Both the position numbers and the translations under genes were made by a program. Below are positions 15,981 to 26,937 of a stretch of DNA of 64,000 nt, piece after piece. Every line of letters starts with the position of its first letter. Within the stretch, counting starts at the first letter, position 1. The DNA is from Pseudogulbenkiania subflava DSM 22618 (GTDB lineage Bacteria; Pseudomonadota; Gammaproteobacteria; Burkholderiales; Chromobacteriaceae): the NCBI RefSeq assembly GCF_900177275.1, contig NZ_FXAG01000016.1, positions 40,610 to 104,609 on the forward strand, written 5' to 3'. Under the pieces are notes generated by a model, which worked only from the letters and a program-made list of their open reading frames with translations, was not told where the DNA came from and made no database searches.

Positions 15981-17362
15981 TGCACCGCTCCCAGCCAGAT
16001 GGTGCGCTTGGCGTGGCGGAAGCTGTCGCGCAGTGGCAGATTGCTCGGGCAGACCTGGCTGCAGGTACCGCACTCGATGCAAGCGCCCAGCTGTTCCTGC
16101 TGCAGCGTCTGGCGATCGGCCCTATTGGTCGCCTCGTACAGTTTGAGCGGCTGCAAGGCCATCGGGCACACATCGACGCAACGGTTGCAGCGAATGCAGT
16201 CACCCGACTGGGCCCGCGGCGGGAACAATTCATCGGAACGGACAATGAGGCAGGAACTGGTCTTACCGATCACCGCCTCCGGATGCGACAGCAGGCGGCC
16301 CATCATCGGCCCGCCGACCTGAACCCCGCGCTCCCCGGCACGCGGCCGTGCCCGTTCGAGCAGGTGGGACACCGCCAGCCCGACCGGGGCCTCGACGTTG
16401 CCGGCCTGCTCCACGTGGCCGGTCAGCGTCACCACGCGCGACACCAGCGGCTCGCCATGAAACACCGCGCGCCCCAGCGCATACACGGTCGCCACGTTCA
16501 TCACCAGCAGGCCCAGCTCGGCCGGTAACATGCCCGGCCCGAGCACGCGCCCGCTCAGGCTCTTGACCAGCAGCGGCTGGCCGCCGGCAGGATAACGGCA
16601 AGGCAGCGCCACCACTTCGACTGCACTGCCCGCCGCCCGCGCCACCGCGCGCAGGCTAGCCAGCGCTTCCGGCTTGTTCGGCTCCACGCCGATCGCCACC
16701 CGCTTCAGAGAGTAGACGCGTCCCAAGTAATCGGCGGTGGCGATGATGTCGGCTGCGCGTTCGCGCATCAGACGGTCGTCACAGGTGATGAAGGGTTCGC
16801 ACTCGGCGCCGTTGATCAGCAGGGTATCCAGCTCGGCATCGCGCGGCGCCAGTTTGAGACCGGTCGGAAAACCCGCCCCACCCAGCCCCACCAGCCCCAT
16901 CTGCAGGGCGAAGTCAGCCAGCTGCGCCGGATCGAACGACGGCGCCGGCGCACGCGCGGCCAGCCATTGATCCAGCCCATCCGCCTCGATGCTGACGCAG
17001 GCCACCGGCTCGTCGGACTCGGCCAGCCTCACCTCGCCCAACCCGCACACCACACCGGAAGTGGAAGCATGCACCCACACCGTGCCGGCCGGGCCACGCC
17101 AGATCACTTCACCCTTCTTTACCGCCTGCCCCACGGTCACGCAGGCCTCGGCCCGACTGCGCCCGTTGACGAGAGGAATGTCCAGGCGCACACCGGCTAG
17201 GCTCAGGCTCTGGATCGGGGTCTTGTTGGAAAGATCCTTGTGGCCGGGCAGGCGGATGCCACCCTGCCAATCCTGCCGCCCCCACCCTGTTCCTTTCAGC
17301 AGACGCTGTAACCAGGCAGTTTTTGGACGTTCCTGACGAGGGGCGACGGCAAGTGACAGCAC
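15977..17362 (-). CDS. rnfC: RnfC/RsxC, NADH-binding iron-sulfur subunit
   Basis: The product is about 461 residues from the GTG at 17362, which has GGAG seven bases upstream. A TTG at 17434 would give 485 residues with an unusual N-terminus. Seen in order are GGIRLPGHKDLS, a Gly-rich nucleotide/FMN region (GLVGLGGAGFPTGLK, LLINGAECEPFITCDDRLM) and two 4Fe-4S motifs near the C-terminus (CIRCNRCVDVCP and CIECGTCSQVCP). It lacks the long Ala-rich tail of E. coli RsxC. It is paired only with rnfD. AT-rich DNA with a weak Fur-box resemblance lies 60-120 bases upstream. Confidence 0.92.
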   Translation of the reverse strand: MLSLAVAPRQERPKTAWLQRLLKGTGWGRQDWQGGIRLPGHKDLSNKTPIQSLSLAGVRLDIPLVNGRSRAEACVTVGQAVKKGEVIWRGPAGTVWVHASTSGVVCGLGEVRLAESDEPVACVSIEADGLDQWLAARAPAPSFDPAQLADFALQMGLVGLGGAGFPTGLKLAPRDAELDTLLINGAECEPFITCDDRLMRERAADIIATADYLGRVYSLKRVAIGVEPNKPEALASLRAVARAAGSAVEVVALPCRYPAGGQPLLVKSLSGRVLGPGMLPAELGLLVMNVATVYALGRAVFHGEPLVSRVVTLTGHVEQAGNVEAPVGLAVSHLLERARPRAGERGVQVGGPMMGRLLSHPEAVIGKTSSCLIVRSDELFPPRAQSGDCIRCNRCVDVCPMALQPLKLYEATNRADRQTLQQEQLGACIECGTCSQVCPSNLPLRDSFRHAKRTIWLGAVQ

Positions 17363-17792
17363 GGTATGGCTCCGGCAGAGAAAGGGTTGGTCCAGCCAGG
17401 CGCGGTCCAGCCGCGCCTGCTTGACAAAACACAAATAATACCCATTCTCAAATAATGATGCTAGTAATTCTTATTCATATTTTTTACACTCGCGACGAGT
17501 GCAACAGAGCACGATGAATCACCCTCCCCGCCGGGTGCGGACCCGGCACCAAGGCGCCCTGCCAGAATGGCTGAGTGGCGAGCGACGCCACATATCACGG
17601 AGCAGCTCATCCCACTCCGGGCACTGACCCGAGTAGACTAACGTCAAGATACGGCCCCTGGTCCAACTGGACCAGAGACAAAAATAGGCTCCCTCCCTCG
17701 CCCACGCTTGCTTATGCGGCCGCTCTCAACAGGCCCAAGACGGATCGGACGGGGGGCGAGGTCGTGATACCTCAGGAGATGAACAAAGCGCG
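17363..17792. other. Divergent promoter region between rnfC and the DUF1345 gene
   Basis: This is a 430-base gap without a credible gene. The part at 17430-17485 is strikingly AT-rich for this genome. An inverted repeat CTGGTCC-AACT-GGACCAG at 17658-17675 could be an operator for the right-hand gene. Confidence 0.55.
17451..17486 (-). promoter_or_regulatory. Possible Fur-like operator upstream of rnfC
   Basis: AATAATGATGCTAGTAATT (17451-17469) matches 12 of 19 positions of the Fur consensus, and TTCTTATTCATATTTTTT follows. This is a weak match within AT-rich promoter DNA, so it is offered only as a candidate iron-dependent site. Confidence 0.3.
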
Positions 17793-18464
17793 ATGAATGC
17801 AAGAATGGAACATCGGCGGCACTGGCCGCTGTTCGCGCGACGCAGCCTGTTGGTTGCGGCGGCTGGCGGCGTGCTGGCGGCGCTGGCCAACCCGTTTTGG
17901 GGCAACCCGGTGGCTCAGGTGCTGGTCGGCTGGAATGCCGCCTCGCTGATCTGGCTGCTCGCCGTGGGCTGGCTGATCGGGCACGCCGGGCCGCAGGACG
18001 TACGCCACCACGCGGCCGAGCTCGACCCCAGCTGGATGATCTCGCTGGGGATGGCCATCGCCGCCCTCACCGCCAGTGTCGGGGCGATCTTCTTCCTGCT
18101 CGCCGGCGTAAAGGGGCTGCCCGGGGGCGGGCGCCTGCCACATGCCCTGGCGGCCATGATCACCATCGCCACCGCCTGGGTCAGCCTGCATACGCTCTAC
18201 GCGCTGCATTACGCCCATCTCTACTACGCCCACAGCGGCGACCGCACAGCCGGCAGCGGTATCGACTTCCCCGGCACACGGCAGCCCACCTTCGGCGATT
18301 TCTTCTATTTCTCATTCACCATCGGCGCCACCTCGCAGACCTCCGACGTCGCCATTACCGCATCGCGCGTGCGCAAGAGCGTCATCATTCACGCCTGCCT
18401 CAGCTTTGCCTTCAACACCACCCTGCTGGCCCTGACCATCAACCTGGCCGCAGGCTTGTTCTGA
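17793..18464 (+). CDS. DUF1345 family membrane protein
   Basis: The 223-residue product has five or so hydrophobic segments. The family's conserved features are seen: LHTLYALHYAHLYY in the middle and FGDFFYFSFTIGATSQTSDV before the last membrane helix; the latter resembles a potassium-channel pore-like loop. The function is unknown. The start ATG at 17793 has AGGAG 14 bases before it, farther than usual; ATG at 17805 is an alternative. It is followed by a bidirectional terminator shared with the tRNA/rpoD side. Confidence 0.88.
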   Translation: MNARMEHRRHWPLFARRSLLVAAAGGVLAALANPFWGNPVAQVLVGWNAASLIWLLAVGWLIGHAGPQDVRHHAAELDPSWMISLGMAIAALTASVGAIFFLLAGVKGLPGGGRLPHALAAMITIATAWVSLHTLYALHYAHLYYAHSGDRTAGSGIDFPGTRQPTFGDFFYFSFTIGATSQTSDVAITASRVRKSVIIHACLSFAFNTTLLALTINLAAGLF

Positions 18465-18582
18465 GCTCGCCGCCCGTCGCGCCATGACCCGGTGCTCCTC
18501 ACCCCTGGACGTGTCCTGGAGGCCGCAGCAGCATCGCAAGTCACGTTCCGGCCCCACCACACCACGCCAGAACGGGAATGAA

Positions 18583-18614
18583 AAAGGACCTATCGCTTTC
18601 GCGATAGGTCCTTT
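18583..18614. terminator. Bidirectional terminator between the DUF1345 gene and the tRNA
   Basis: A 13-bp perfect stem, AAAGGACCTATCG/CGATAGGTCCTTT, has loop CTTTCG. A-rich and T-rich flanks serve both strands. Confidence 0.8.
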
Positions 18615-18625
18615 CCGATATGCCT

Positions 18626-18702
18626 TGGTGGGCCCTGCGGGGCTCGAACCCGCGACCAAAGGATTATGAGTCCTCTGCTCTAACCGACTGAGCTAAAGGC
18701 CC
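18626..18702 (-). tRNA. tRNA with anticodon CAT, probably tRNA-Ile2 (lysidine type)
   Basis: This is a complete 77-base cloverleaf on the minus strand with encoded CCA. The acceptor stem is GGGCCTT/(A)GGGCCC, the D-arm GCTCAGTCGGTTAGAGC, the anticodon stem GAGGA/TCCTT with loop CTCATAA, and the T-arm GCGGGTTCGAACCCCGC. Anticodon CAT is read as Met or, after lysidine change, as Ile (AUA). The stem sequences look more like bacterial Ile2 than elongator Met, but I cannot decide this with certainty. Confidence 0.93.
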
Positions 18703-18731
18703 TGTGGGGGCGAATTATAGCAGAATATCGG

Positions 18732-20654
<1,923 letters not shown>

Positions 20655-20728
20655 TTCGCTTCCTGCTTGAAAAAAGCCGAAAAAAAACAGTTAAGTTTAC
20701 CATAACCCCATGACGAGCCCCAGCACCT

Positions 20729-22492
20729 CTAGCCTTGCCGAGTCAGCAAGGCGCGCAGCAGCTGGGTTTCTTCAGGTGTTAGACCTTCATTCCTTGACTT
20801 TTGTTTTAGCCTTTCCAGTTCGGCTTCACGCAACAATTTAAGCAGTTTGACGTTGCCGTCCTGAAACTGCTGGCGTGCTTCCTCGCCGGTGTCAGCAAAC
20901 TCGTCGGGGTCTTGCATGGCCTGCTGCAATACGCTGTCCACCAGCCCTTCGAAAGGGGTGCCGCGAATGCTTTCCACCAGCCGGGCCGTGTTGGGCTCCT
21001 GCGGCATCTCGTGCACTCGTTCGGCCAACATGGCAAAACAGGCCAATTCGTCGGACAGCGCCACGCTGTCGGAGAGCGTCACATCCTCCGCCCAGCGCGG
21101 GTTCATCAGCAGCCACTTGATCTGCTTGCGCACGATCGGCGTGTTGATGTAGCGGTTCGACTCGTCCGGCAGACGGTATTCGCGTCTGCCCTTGCGCTCC
21201 GGCTTTTTCAGCCCCATCAGCATGTCGAATTCGTCGACGTCCACGCCAGCCAGTTCGGCCAGCCTTTTCTTGATGATGAGAGCCAGCGCCGGTGCGGCAA
21301 TCTGGTTCAGGAGCGGCATGGCCTGACGGATCAGGTCGGCCTTGCCCTCCGGGGTATTCATGTCGGCGCGCCCGGTCAGCTCGCGCGTGAGATAGACCGA
21401 TAGCGGCAGACTTTGCTGTTCCAGGCACGCTTCGAACGCCTCGCGCCCAAACTCGCGGATATAGCTGTCCGGATCGTGCTCCTGCGGCAGAAACAGAAAA
21501 TTCAGCGCCTTGCCGTCGACCAGCTGCGGCAGGCTGTTTTCCAGCGCACGCCACGCGGCCTTCTGCCCTGCCTTGTCGCCGTCGAAGCAGAAATACACCT
21601 GATCGGCATGGCGCAGCAGTTTCCGCACGTGCTCGCCGGTGGTGGCGGTGCCGAGCGTGGCCACCGCGTATTCGACGCCGTACTGCGCCAGCGCCACCAC
21701 ATCCATATAGCCTTCGACCACCAGAACGCGGTTTTTCTCCCGGATCGCCTGGCGCGCCTCGTACAGGCCGTACAGCTCGCGCCCCTTCTCGAACAGCGGC
21801 GTCTCCGGCGAGTTGAGGTACTTCGGCTCACCCTTGCCCAGCACCCGGCCGCCGAAACCGATGATGCCGCCACGCTGGTTGCGGATCGGGAACATTACGC
21901 GGTCGCGGAAGCGGTCGTAGCGCTTGCCCTCGTCGCCCGCGATCACCAGCCCGCTCTCCACCAGACTCTCGTCCTGGTAGTTCGCGAAGATCGCCTGCAG
22001 GTTCTGCCACTCACCCGGCGCGTAGCCCAGACCGAAGCGGGCGGCAATTTCGCCGGTCAGGCCACGGCCTTTGAAGTAGCCAATGGCGGCGGGCGACGAC
22101 TTGAGCTGCTGCTTGTAGTACGCCGCCGCACGCTGCAGCAATTCTTCCAGCGTCAGCTTGCGTTCGCGCGCCTCGCGGCTGGCCTGCGGGTTGGCCGAAC
22201 GCTCTTCCGGCACCGGCATGCCAAGTCCTTCGGCCAACAGCCGGATGGCATCGACGAAGCTCAGCCCCTGGTACTCCATGACAAAGCCGATGGCCGAACC
22301 GTGGGCGCCGCACCCGAAGCAGTGATAGAACTGCTTGCTCGGACTGACGGTGAACGAAGGGCTTTTTTCCTTGTGGAAGGGGCAGCAGGCGAGATAATTC
22401 TGGCCGGCCTTTTTGAGCGGGACGTAGCGATCCACCACGTCGACGATATCGACGCGGGACAGCAGCTGATCGATGAAATCCTGCGGAATCAA
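20729..22492 (-). CDS. dnaG: DNA primase
   Basis: The product is 587 residues. The zinc-binding CHC2 domain has C37, H40, C58 and C61. The TOPRIM catalytic domain follows (VLVVEGYMDVVALAQ, then CFDGDKAGQKAAW), and the C-terminal helicase-binding region lies after about 430. It makes RNA primers at the replication fork. The family N-terminus (MIPQDFIDQLLSRVDIVDVV) requires the TTG start at 22492, with GGGA nine bases upstream; no ATG is suitable. Confidence 0.97.
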   Translation of the reverse strand: MIPQDFIDQLLSRVDIVDVVDRYVPLKKAGQNYLACCPFHKEKSPSFTVSPSKQFYHCFGCGAHGSAIGFVMEYQGLSFVDAIRLLAEGLGMPVPEERSANPQASREARERKLTLEELLQRAAAYYKQQLKSSPAAIGYFKGRGLTGEIAARFGLGYAPGEWQNLQAIFANYQDESLVESGLVIAGDEGKRYDRFRDRVMFPIRNQRGGIIGFGGRVLGKGEPKYLNSPETPLFEKGRELYGLYEARQAIREKNRVLVVEGYMDVVALAQYGVEYAVATLGTATTGEHVRKLLRHADQVYFCFDGDKAGQKAAWRALENSLPQLVDGKALNFLFLPQEHDPDSYIREFGREAFEACLEQQSLPLSVYLTRELTGRADMNTPEGKADLIRQAMPLLNQIAAPALALIIKKRLAELAGVDVDEFDMLMGLKKPERKGRREYRLPDESNRYINTPIVRKQIKWLLMNPRWAEDVTLSDSVALSDELACFAMLAERVHEMPQEPNTARLVESIRGTPFEGLVDSVLQQAMQDPDEFADTGEEARQQFQDGNVKLLKLLREAELERLKQKSRNEGLTPEETQLLRALLTRQG

Positions 22493-22561
22493 CGTCAGAT
22501 TCCCGCGTCAGTCAGGTGGCACCACCGAACAGCTTGTGAACGCAACACGCGTGCGGGCACC

Positions 22562-23008
22562 TCAGCCGGCCAGCTTGGCTTTGATGCGGGCGGAGACCAC
22601 GGCCATGTCGGCACGGCCGGCCATTTGCGGACGCAACAGCCCCATGACCTTGCCCATGTCCTGCATCGAGGCGGCACCACTTTGTGCCACGGCAGCGTCG
22701 ATCAGCGCGTCGATTTCGGCTTGGGTGAGCGGCTGCGGCAGGTAGCCGGTCAGCACGTCCATTTCCGCCTTTTCCTTGTCCGCCAGGTCTTGGCGGGCAG
22801 CAGCCTCGTACTGGGTGACCGAATCGCGGCGCTGCTTCAGCATCTTGTCGACCACAGCGATGATGCCGGCGTCGTCGAGTTCGACACGCTCGTCCACTTC
22901 CTTCTGCTTGATCGCTGCCATCAACAGGCGGATGGTGCCGAGACGCTCGGCGTCCTTGGCCTTCATGGCCGTTTTCATGTCGTCACTGATGCGCAGTTTG
23001 AGGCTCAT
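22562..23008 (-). CDS. yqeY: GatB/YqeY domain protein
   Basis: The 148-residue, mostly helical cytoplasmic protein matches YqeY over its whole length (LRISDDMKTAMKAKDAERLG at the start; the C-terminal MGKVMGLLRPQMAGRADM resembles the GatB tail). It is suggested to act in tRNA-dependent amidation or tRNA recognition, but not proved. It has its usual position between rpsU and dnaG. A hairpin at 23081-23101 in front of it may limit read-through from rpsU. Confidence 0.93.
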   Translation of the reverse strand: MSLKLRISDDMKTAMKAKDAERLGTIRLLMAAIKQKEVDERVELDDAGIIAVVDKMLKQRRDSVTQYEAAARQDLADKEKAEMDVLTGYLPQPLTQAEIDALIDAAVAQSGAASMQDMGKVMGLLRPQMAGRADMAVVSARIKAKLAG

Positions 23009-23069
23009 GTCTTGCTCGCGGAAAAAGGCGAAACCATCGGCATGGCAGATGGCGGGAATTCGTGAAGTA

Positions 23070-23101
23070 CAAATGGCAAAACCGCAGGCGTTGCCTGCGG
23101 T
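23070..23101 (-). terminator. Intra-operon terminator/attenuator after rpsU
   Basis: On the minus strand ACCGCAGGC-AAC-GCCTGCGGT (9-bp stem, 23081-23101) is followed by TTTTGCCATTTG. It probably allows partial read-through, so that rpsU is made in excess over yqeY, dnaG and rpoD. Confidence 0.7.
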
Positions 23102-23129
23102 CCTGCATTCTTGCCGTGCTACGAAGCGA

Positions 23130-23342
23130 TTAGTACAGCTTCGGCGGCAGCATCTGGCTGCGCAGACGCTTGTAGTGACGCTTCACGGCAGCGGCTTGCT
23201 TGCGCTTGCGCTCGGCAGTCGGCTTCTCGTAGAACTCGCGGGCGCGCAGTTCGGTCAGCAGACCGGTTTTTTCCACAGCGCGCTTGAAGCGGCGCATGGC
23301 GACTTCGAACGGCTCGTTCTCTTTGACGCGGATATTCGGCAT
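23130..23342 (-). CDS. rpsU: 30S ribosomal protein S21
   Basis: This 70-residue basic protein matches S21 throughout ([41 protein letters not shown]). S21 helps mRNA base-pairing at the 30S platform. It is the first gene of the macromolecular synthesis operon; its own promoter lies at 23393-23420 and an attenuator follows it. Confidence 0.98.
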   Translation of the reverse strand: MPNIRVKENEPFEVAMRRFKRAVEKTGLLTELRAREFYEKPTAERKRKQAAAVKRHYKRLRSQMLPPKLY

Positions 23343-23392
23343 TACCTTAGTGTCCTTAAATTCTGGAAGCTAAATGCTTGAAGAAAACAAAT

Positions 23393-23420
23393 ATTTTAAC
23401 AATGTTCAGGGCTTTGTAAA
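23393..23420 (-). promoter_or_regulatory. Candidate sigma-70 promoter of rpsU
   Basis: On the minus strand TTTACA (23415-23420) and TAAAAT (23393-23398) are separated by 16 bases, 50 bases before the rpsU start. It overlaps an imperfect hairpin that may also end thiG transcription. Confidence 0.5.
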
Positions 23421-23465
23421 AGCCTGACGCGACTCAAGCAAGTGTTTTGTGCGCTTTACGCATCA

Positions 23466-24260
23466 CTACTTGCGAGCGGAAATCACCCCCTCACTCGGAG
23501 AACTTGGTGTTGCACTATAAAAACGCTTGGGCATGCGACCCGCGCGATACGCGGCACGCCCCGCTTCCACGGCCAGCTTCATGGCCCGGGCCATCAGCAC
23601 CGGGTCATCCGCCGCGGCAATGGCGGTATTCATCAGGATGCCATCGCACCCCAGTTCCATGGCGATGGCGGCATCCGAGGCCGTTCCGACACCGGCATCG
23701 ACCAGCACCGGCACCTTGGCCTCTTCAATAATCAGTTTCAGGTTCCACGGATTCAGGATACCCATGCCGGAACCGATCAGGCTCGCCAGCGGCATGATGG
23801 CGCAGCAGCCGATGTCGGCCAGTTCGCGCGCCACGATGGGATCATCCGAAGTGTAGACCATCACGTCGAAACCTTCCTTGACCAGCACCTCGGCGGCCTT
23901 GAGCGTTTCGCGTACGTTGGGAAACAGCGTGTGCGGGTCACCCAGCACCTCGAGCTTCACCAGTCGATGGTCGTCCAGCAGTTCACGCGCCAGGCGCAAG
24001 GTGCGCACGGCGTCGTCGGCGGAATAGCAACCCGCCGTATTGGGCAGCAGTGTATACCGGTTTTTCGGCAGAAAGTCGAGCAAATTCGGCTCATCGGCAT
24101 TCTGGCCGAGGTTGACGCGGCGAATCGCCACGGTGACGATTTCGGTGCCAGAGGCGTCCAGCGCCTCGGCAGTCTGGGCAAAATCACGGTATTTGCCGGT
24201 GCCCACCAACAGGCGCGACGCATAGGCCTTACCGGCGATGACAAGCTGATCCTGCGACAT
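23466..24260 (-). CDS. thiG: Thiazole synthase ThiG
   Basis: The 264-residue product forms the thiazole phosphate ring of thiamine from dehydroglycine, deoxyxylulose phosphate and ThiS-thiocarboxylate. Family stretches are [60 protein letters not shown] and [10 protein letters not shown]; the Lys forming a Schiff base is in KLEVL. Start at 24260 (second of two ATGs) is preferred because GAGGG is then five bases away. It directly follows thiS, its sulfur donor. No other thi genes are nearby. Confidence 0.96.
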   Translation of the reverse strand: MSQDQLVIAGKAYASRLLVGTGKYRDFAQTAEALDASGTEIVTVAIRRVNLGQNADEPNLLDFLPKNRYTLLPNTAGCYSADDAVRTLRLARELLDDHRLVKLEVLGDPHTLFPNVRETLKAAEVLVKEGFDVMVYTSDDPIVARELADIGCCAIMPLASLIGSGMGILNPWNLKLIIEEAKVPVLVDAGVGTASDAAIAMELGCDGILMNTAIAAADDPVLMARAMKLAVEAGRAAYRAGRMPKRFYSATPSSPSEGVISARK

Positions 24261-24278
24261 CATTCCCTCGTACCTTGT

Positions 24279-24479
24279 TCAACCGCCGCCAACGGCGACG
24301 ACAATTTCCAGTTCGTCCCCATCGGACAAACATTCTTCACCATGGCGGCTGCGCGGTACGATCTCGCCGTTCTTCTCGATGGCGACGCGCTTGCCGGCCA
24401 GTTCCAGTACGGCGATCAGATCGGCCAGCGTGGCAACACCGTCCAGCGCCCGCTCCTCGCCGTTGACACGAATCTTCAT
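24279..24479 (-). CDS. thiS: Sulfur carrier protein ThiS
   Basis: The 66-residue ubiquitin-like protein ends with the required Gly-Gly (VVAVGGG) that becomes the thiocarboxylate. Its position right before thiG is standard. It begins six bases after the spoT stop, so the thi pair is probably co-transcribed with spoT. Confidence 0.95.
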   Translation of the reverse strand: MKIRVNGEERALDGVATLADLIAVLELAGKRVAIEKNGEIVPRSRHGEECLSDGDELEIVVAVGGG

Positions 24480-24485
24480 GCGGGA

Positions 24486-26642
24486 TTATCTCCGTTCCGC
24501 CTGCTGCACCACGTCGATCTGCTGCACCTCGTTCAGCACCTTGCCAAGGTGGGCCAGGCTCTCGACCTGCAGGCGGAAATGAATGTGGATGAAACCGTCG
24601 CCGACATGGGTATCCTGAGTGTCGACGCTCTCGATATTGGCCGACGCCTGCGAAATGGCGGTGGCGATCTCCGCCAGCGCCCCGCGCTCGTTGCGCGCCA
24701 GGATGCTGATATTGACGCCGAACATGCGCTCCTTGGGGCTGTCCCAGGTCACGTCGAGCAGCTTGTCGTGGTCAACCCGCTTGGTGTTGGGGCACACCAC
24801 GCGGTGCACCAGCAGCCCCTGCCCCTTGGTGATCACCCCCAGGATGTCATCACCCGGAATCGGATGGCAGCAGGTAGCCAGCTGTACCGCACCACCCTCG
24901 TTGCCGCGGATGGTGACCGGCCCGATATGCACATTCTCGCCGGTGCGCTCACCGGCCAGCTCAGCCAGGCGGCGCGCCACCACGATCGGCAGCAGCTTGC
25001 CGACGCCAATGTCGGCCAGCACATCGTCGAACGGCTGGTCCTTCTCGCCGTACTGTGCCAAGTAGGCGGCGTGCAGCGCGTCGTCCAGCGTCAGCGGCGC
25101 GGAGGCCAGCGCGCTGACAGCCTGCTTGAGCAGGCGCTCGCCCAGCTGCGCGGCCTCTTCGTGCTGCAGGCTCTTCAGGTAATTGCGGATGCAGGAACGG
25201 GCACGGCCGCTCTGCACGAAGCTCAGCCACGAAGGATTGGGCTTCGACTGGGTGGAGGTGATGACCTCCACCGTATCGCCGTTGCGCAGCACGGTGCGCA
25301 GCGGCATCAGCGAATGATTGACGCGCGCCGCGATGCAGCGATGACCGATATCGGTGTGCACGGCGTAGGCGAAGTCCACCGGCGTCGAGCCCTGCGGCAG
25401 CACGATGATCTTGCCTTTGGGCGTGAAGACGTAGACCTCGTCCGGAAAGAGATCGATCTTGATGTGTTCGAAGAACTCGACGGCGTCGTCGCTCTCGGCC
25501 TGGATGTCGAGAATGCTCTGCAGCCACTGGTGCGTGCGCTGGTGCGCGGCGTCGAGCGAAGCGTCACCGCTCTTGTACATCCAGTGCGAGGCCACGCCGG
25601 CCTCGGCCACGCTGTTCATCTCGCGGGTGCGGATCTGCATTTCCACCGGCGTACCGTACGGCCCGAACAATGTGGTGTGCAGACTCTGGTAGCCGTTCCC
25701 CTTGGGGATAGCGATATAGTCCTTGAACTTGCCTGGAATGGGCTTGTAGAGGCTGTGCAGCGCGCCCAATGCCAGGTAGCAGCTGGGCACGTCGTTGACG
25801 ATCACGCGGAAGCCATAGATATCCAGCACCTCCGAAAACGACAGGTGCTTTTCCTGCATCTTCTTGTAGATGCTGAACAGGTTCTTCTCGCGGCCCTTGA
25901 TCGTCGCCTCGATATTACACTCGACCAGCTTCTGGCTCACCGAGTGCAGAATCTTGCTGACCACCTCGCGCCGGTTGCCACGCGCGGCACGCACTGCCTT
26001 GGACAACACGTGGTAACGGTGCGGATGCAGGTGCTTGAATGCCAGGTCCTGCAGCTCGCGGTAGACCTTGTTGAGACCGATGCGGTTGGCGATCGGCGCG
26101 TAGATTTCCAGCGTTTCCAGCGCGATGCGCTGGCGCTTGTCCTCGCGCATCGCGTCCAGCGTGCGCATATTGTGCAGCCGGTCGGCCAGCTTGACGATGA
26201 TGACGCGAATGTCGCGCGCCATCGCCAGCACCATCTTGCGGAAGTTCTCGGCCTGCGCCGTTTCCTTGGTCTGGTACTCCAGCCGCTCCAGCTTGGACAG
26301 GCCGTCGACCAGGTCGGCGATGGTGCGGCCGAACTTCTCCACCAGCGTCGGCTTGGTGACGCCGGTGTCTTCCAGCACGTCGTGCAGCAGCGCCGCCGCC
26401 AGGCCCTGCACGTCCAGCCGCCACTCGGTCAGCATGGTAGCGACCGCAAGCGGGTGGGTGATGTAGGGCTCGCCGCTCTTGCGCGTCTGACCCTCGTGCG
26501 CCGCGCGGCTGAGCTCGAAGGCCTGCCGCAGCAGTTGCACGTCCTCCGGTCTCAGATAACGGGCGGCGGCCTCGAGAAAGGCTGCCGCGTCGGCGTCGAT
26601 CATCGCCTCATAGTCGACGACCGTGGAGAGGTCTGCGCTCAT
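24486..26642 (-). CDS. spoT: Bifunctional (p)ppGpp synthetase/hydrolase
   Basis: The product is about 718 residues and makes and degrades the stringent-response alarmone. The HD hydrolase domain is intact (THPLAVATML, LLHDVLEDTG), then the RelA/SpoT synthetase (YGFRVIVNDV, FKDYIAIPKGNGYQSLHTT), the TGS domain (VFTPKGKIIVLPQGSTPVDFAYAVH) and a C-terminal ACT domain. Start at 26642 is favoured by GGAAGG just upstream; ATG at 26654 is the alternative. The rpoZ-spoT order is conserved in proteobacteria. Confidence 0.96.
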   Translation of the reverse strand: MSADLSTVVDYEAMIDADAAAFLEAAARYLRPEDVQLLRQAFELSRAAHEGQTRKSGEPYITHPLAVATMLTEWRLDVQGLAAALLHDVLEDTGVTKPTLVEKFGRTIADLVDGLSKLERLEYQTKETAQAENFRKMVLAMARDIRVIIVKLADRLHNMRTLDAMREDKRQRIALETLEIYAPIANRIGLNKVYRELQDLAFKHLHPHRYHVLSKAVRAARGNRREVVSKILHSVSQKLVECNIEATIKGREKNLFSIYKKMQEKHLSFSEVLDIYGFRVIVNDVPSCYLALGALHSLYKPIPGKFKDYIAIPKGNGYQSLHTTLFGPYGTPVEMQIRTREMNSVAEAGVASHWMYKSGDASLDAAHQRTHQWLQSILDIQAESDDAVEFFEHIKIDLFPDEVYVFTPKGKIIVLPQGSTPVDFAYAVHTDIGHRCIAARVNHSLMPLRTVLRNGDTVEVITSTQSKPNPSWLSFVQSGRARSCIRNYLKSLQHEEAAQLGERLLKQAVSALASAPLTLDDALHAAYLAQYGEKDQPFDDVLADIGVGKLLPIVVARRLAELAGERTGENVHIGPVTIRGNEGGAVQLATCCHPIPGDDILGVITKGQGLLVHRVVCPNTKRVDHDKLLDVTWDSPKERMFGVNISILARNERGALAEIATAISQASANIESVDTQDTHVGDGFIHIHFRLQVESLAHLGKVLNEVQQIDVVQQAERR

Positions 26643-26665
26643 GGAGCCTTCCATCGGACGCTGGC

Positions 26666-26872
26666 TCAGCCCTTGTTGCGATGCAGGATTTCGGTGCCGA
26701 CGTGGCCGGCGGAAATTTCACGCAGCGCCACCACGGTCGGCTTGTCGCGGCCGGCCTCGACGAAGGGGGCGGAACCCGATGCCACCTGACGGGCGCGGTA
26801 GGCTGCAGCCAGGGTCAGGTCGAAACGGTTCTGGATACGATCCAGGCAATCATCAACGGTAATGCGGGCCAT
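26666..26872 (-). CDS. rpoZ: RNA polymerase omega subunit
   Basis: The 68-residue protein has the omega signature ([28 protein letters not shown] split here at residue 20, then [13 protein letters not shown]). Omega helps assemble beta' and is needed for ppGpp binding at site 1, which fits its place directly before spoT. It is the second gene of the gmk-rpoZ-spoT-thiS-thiG run. Confidence 0.97.
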   Translation of the reverse strand: MARITVDDCLDRIQNRFDLTLAAAYRARQVASGSAPFVEAGRDKPTVVALREISAGHVGTEILHRNKG

Positions 26873-26937
26873 AATGTCCTCGGCTAATCAATCGTTTTTC
26901 AAGACTATATAGTGTTTCGGGCACGGGACCAACGGGG

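Noticed and set aside
17575..17796. Possible 73-codon gene before the DUF1345 gene
   Set aside because: It has no ribosome binding site and no family resemblance, and it overlaps the promoter region.
23442..26789. Open frame of 1115 codons on the plus strand
   Set aside because: It lies antisense to thiG, thiS and spoT, which match known families along their full length. Long mirror frames are expected in GC-rich codon usage, and its translation has no recognisable domain.
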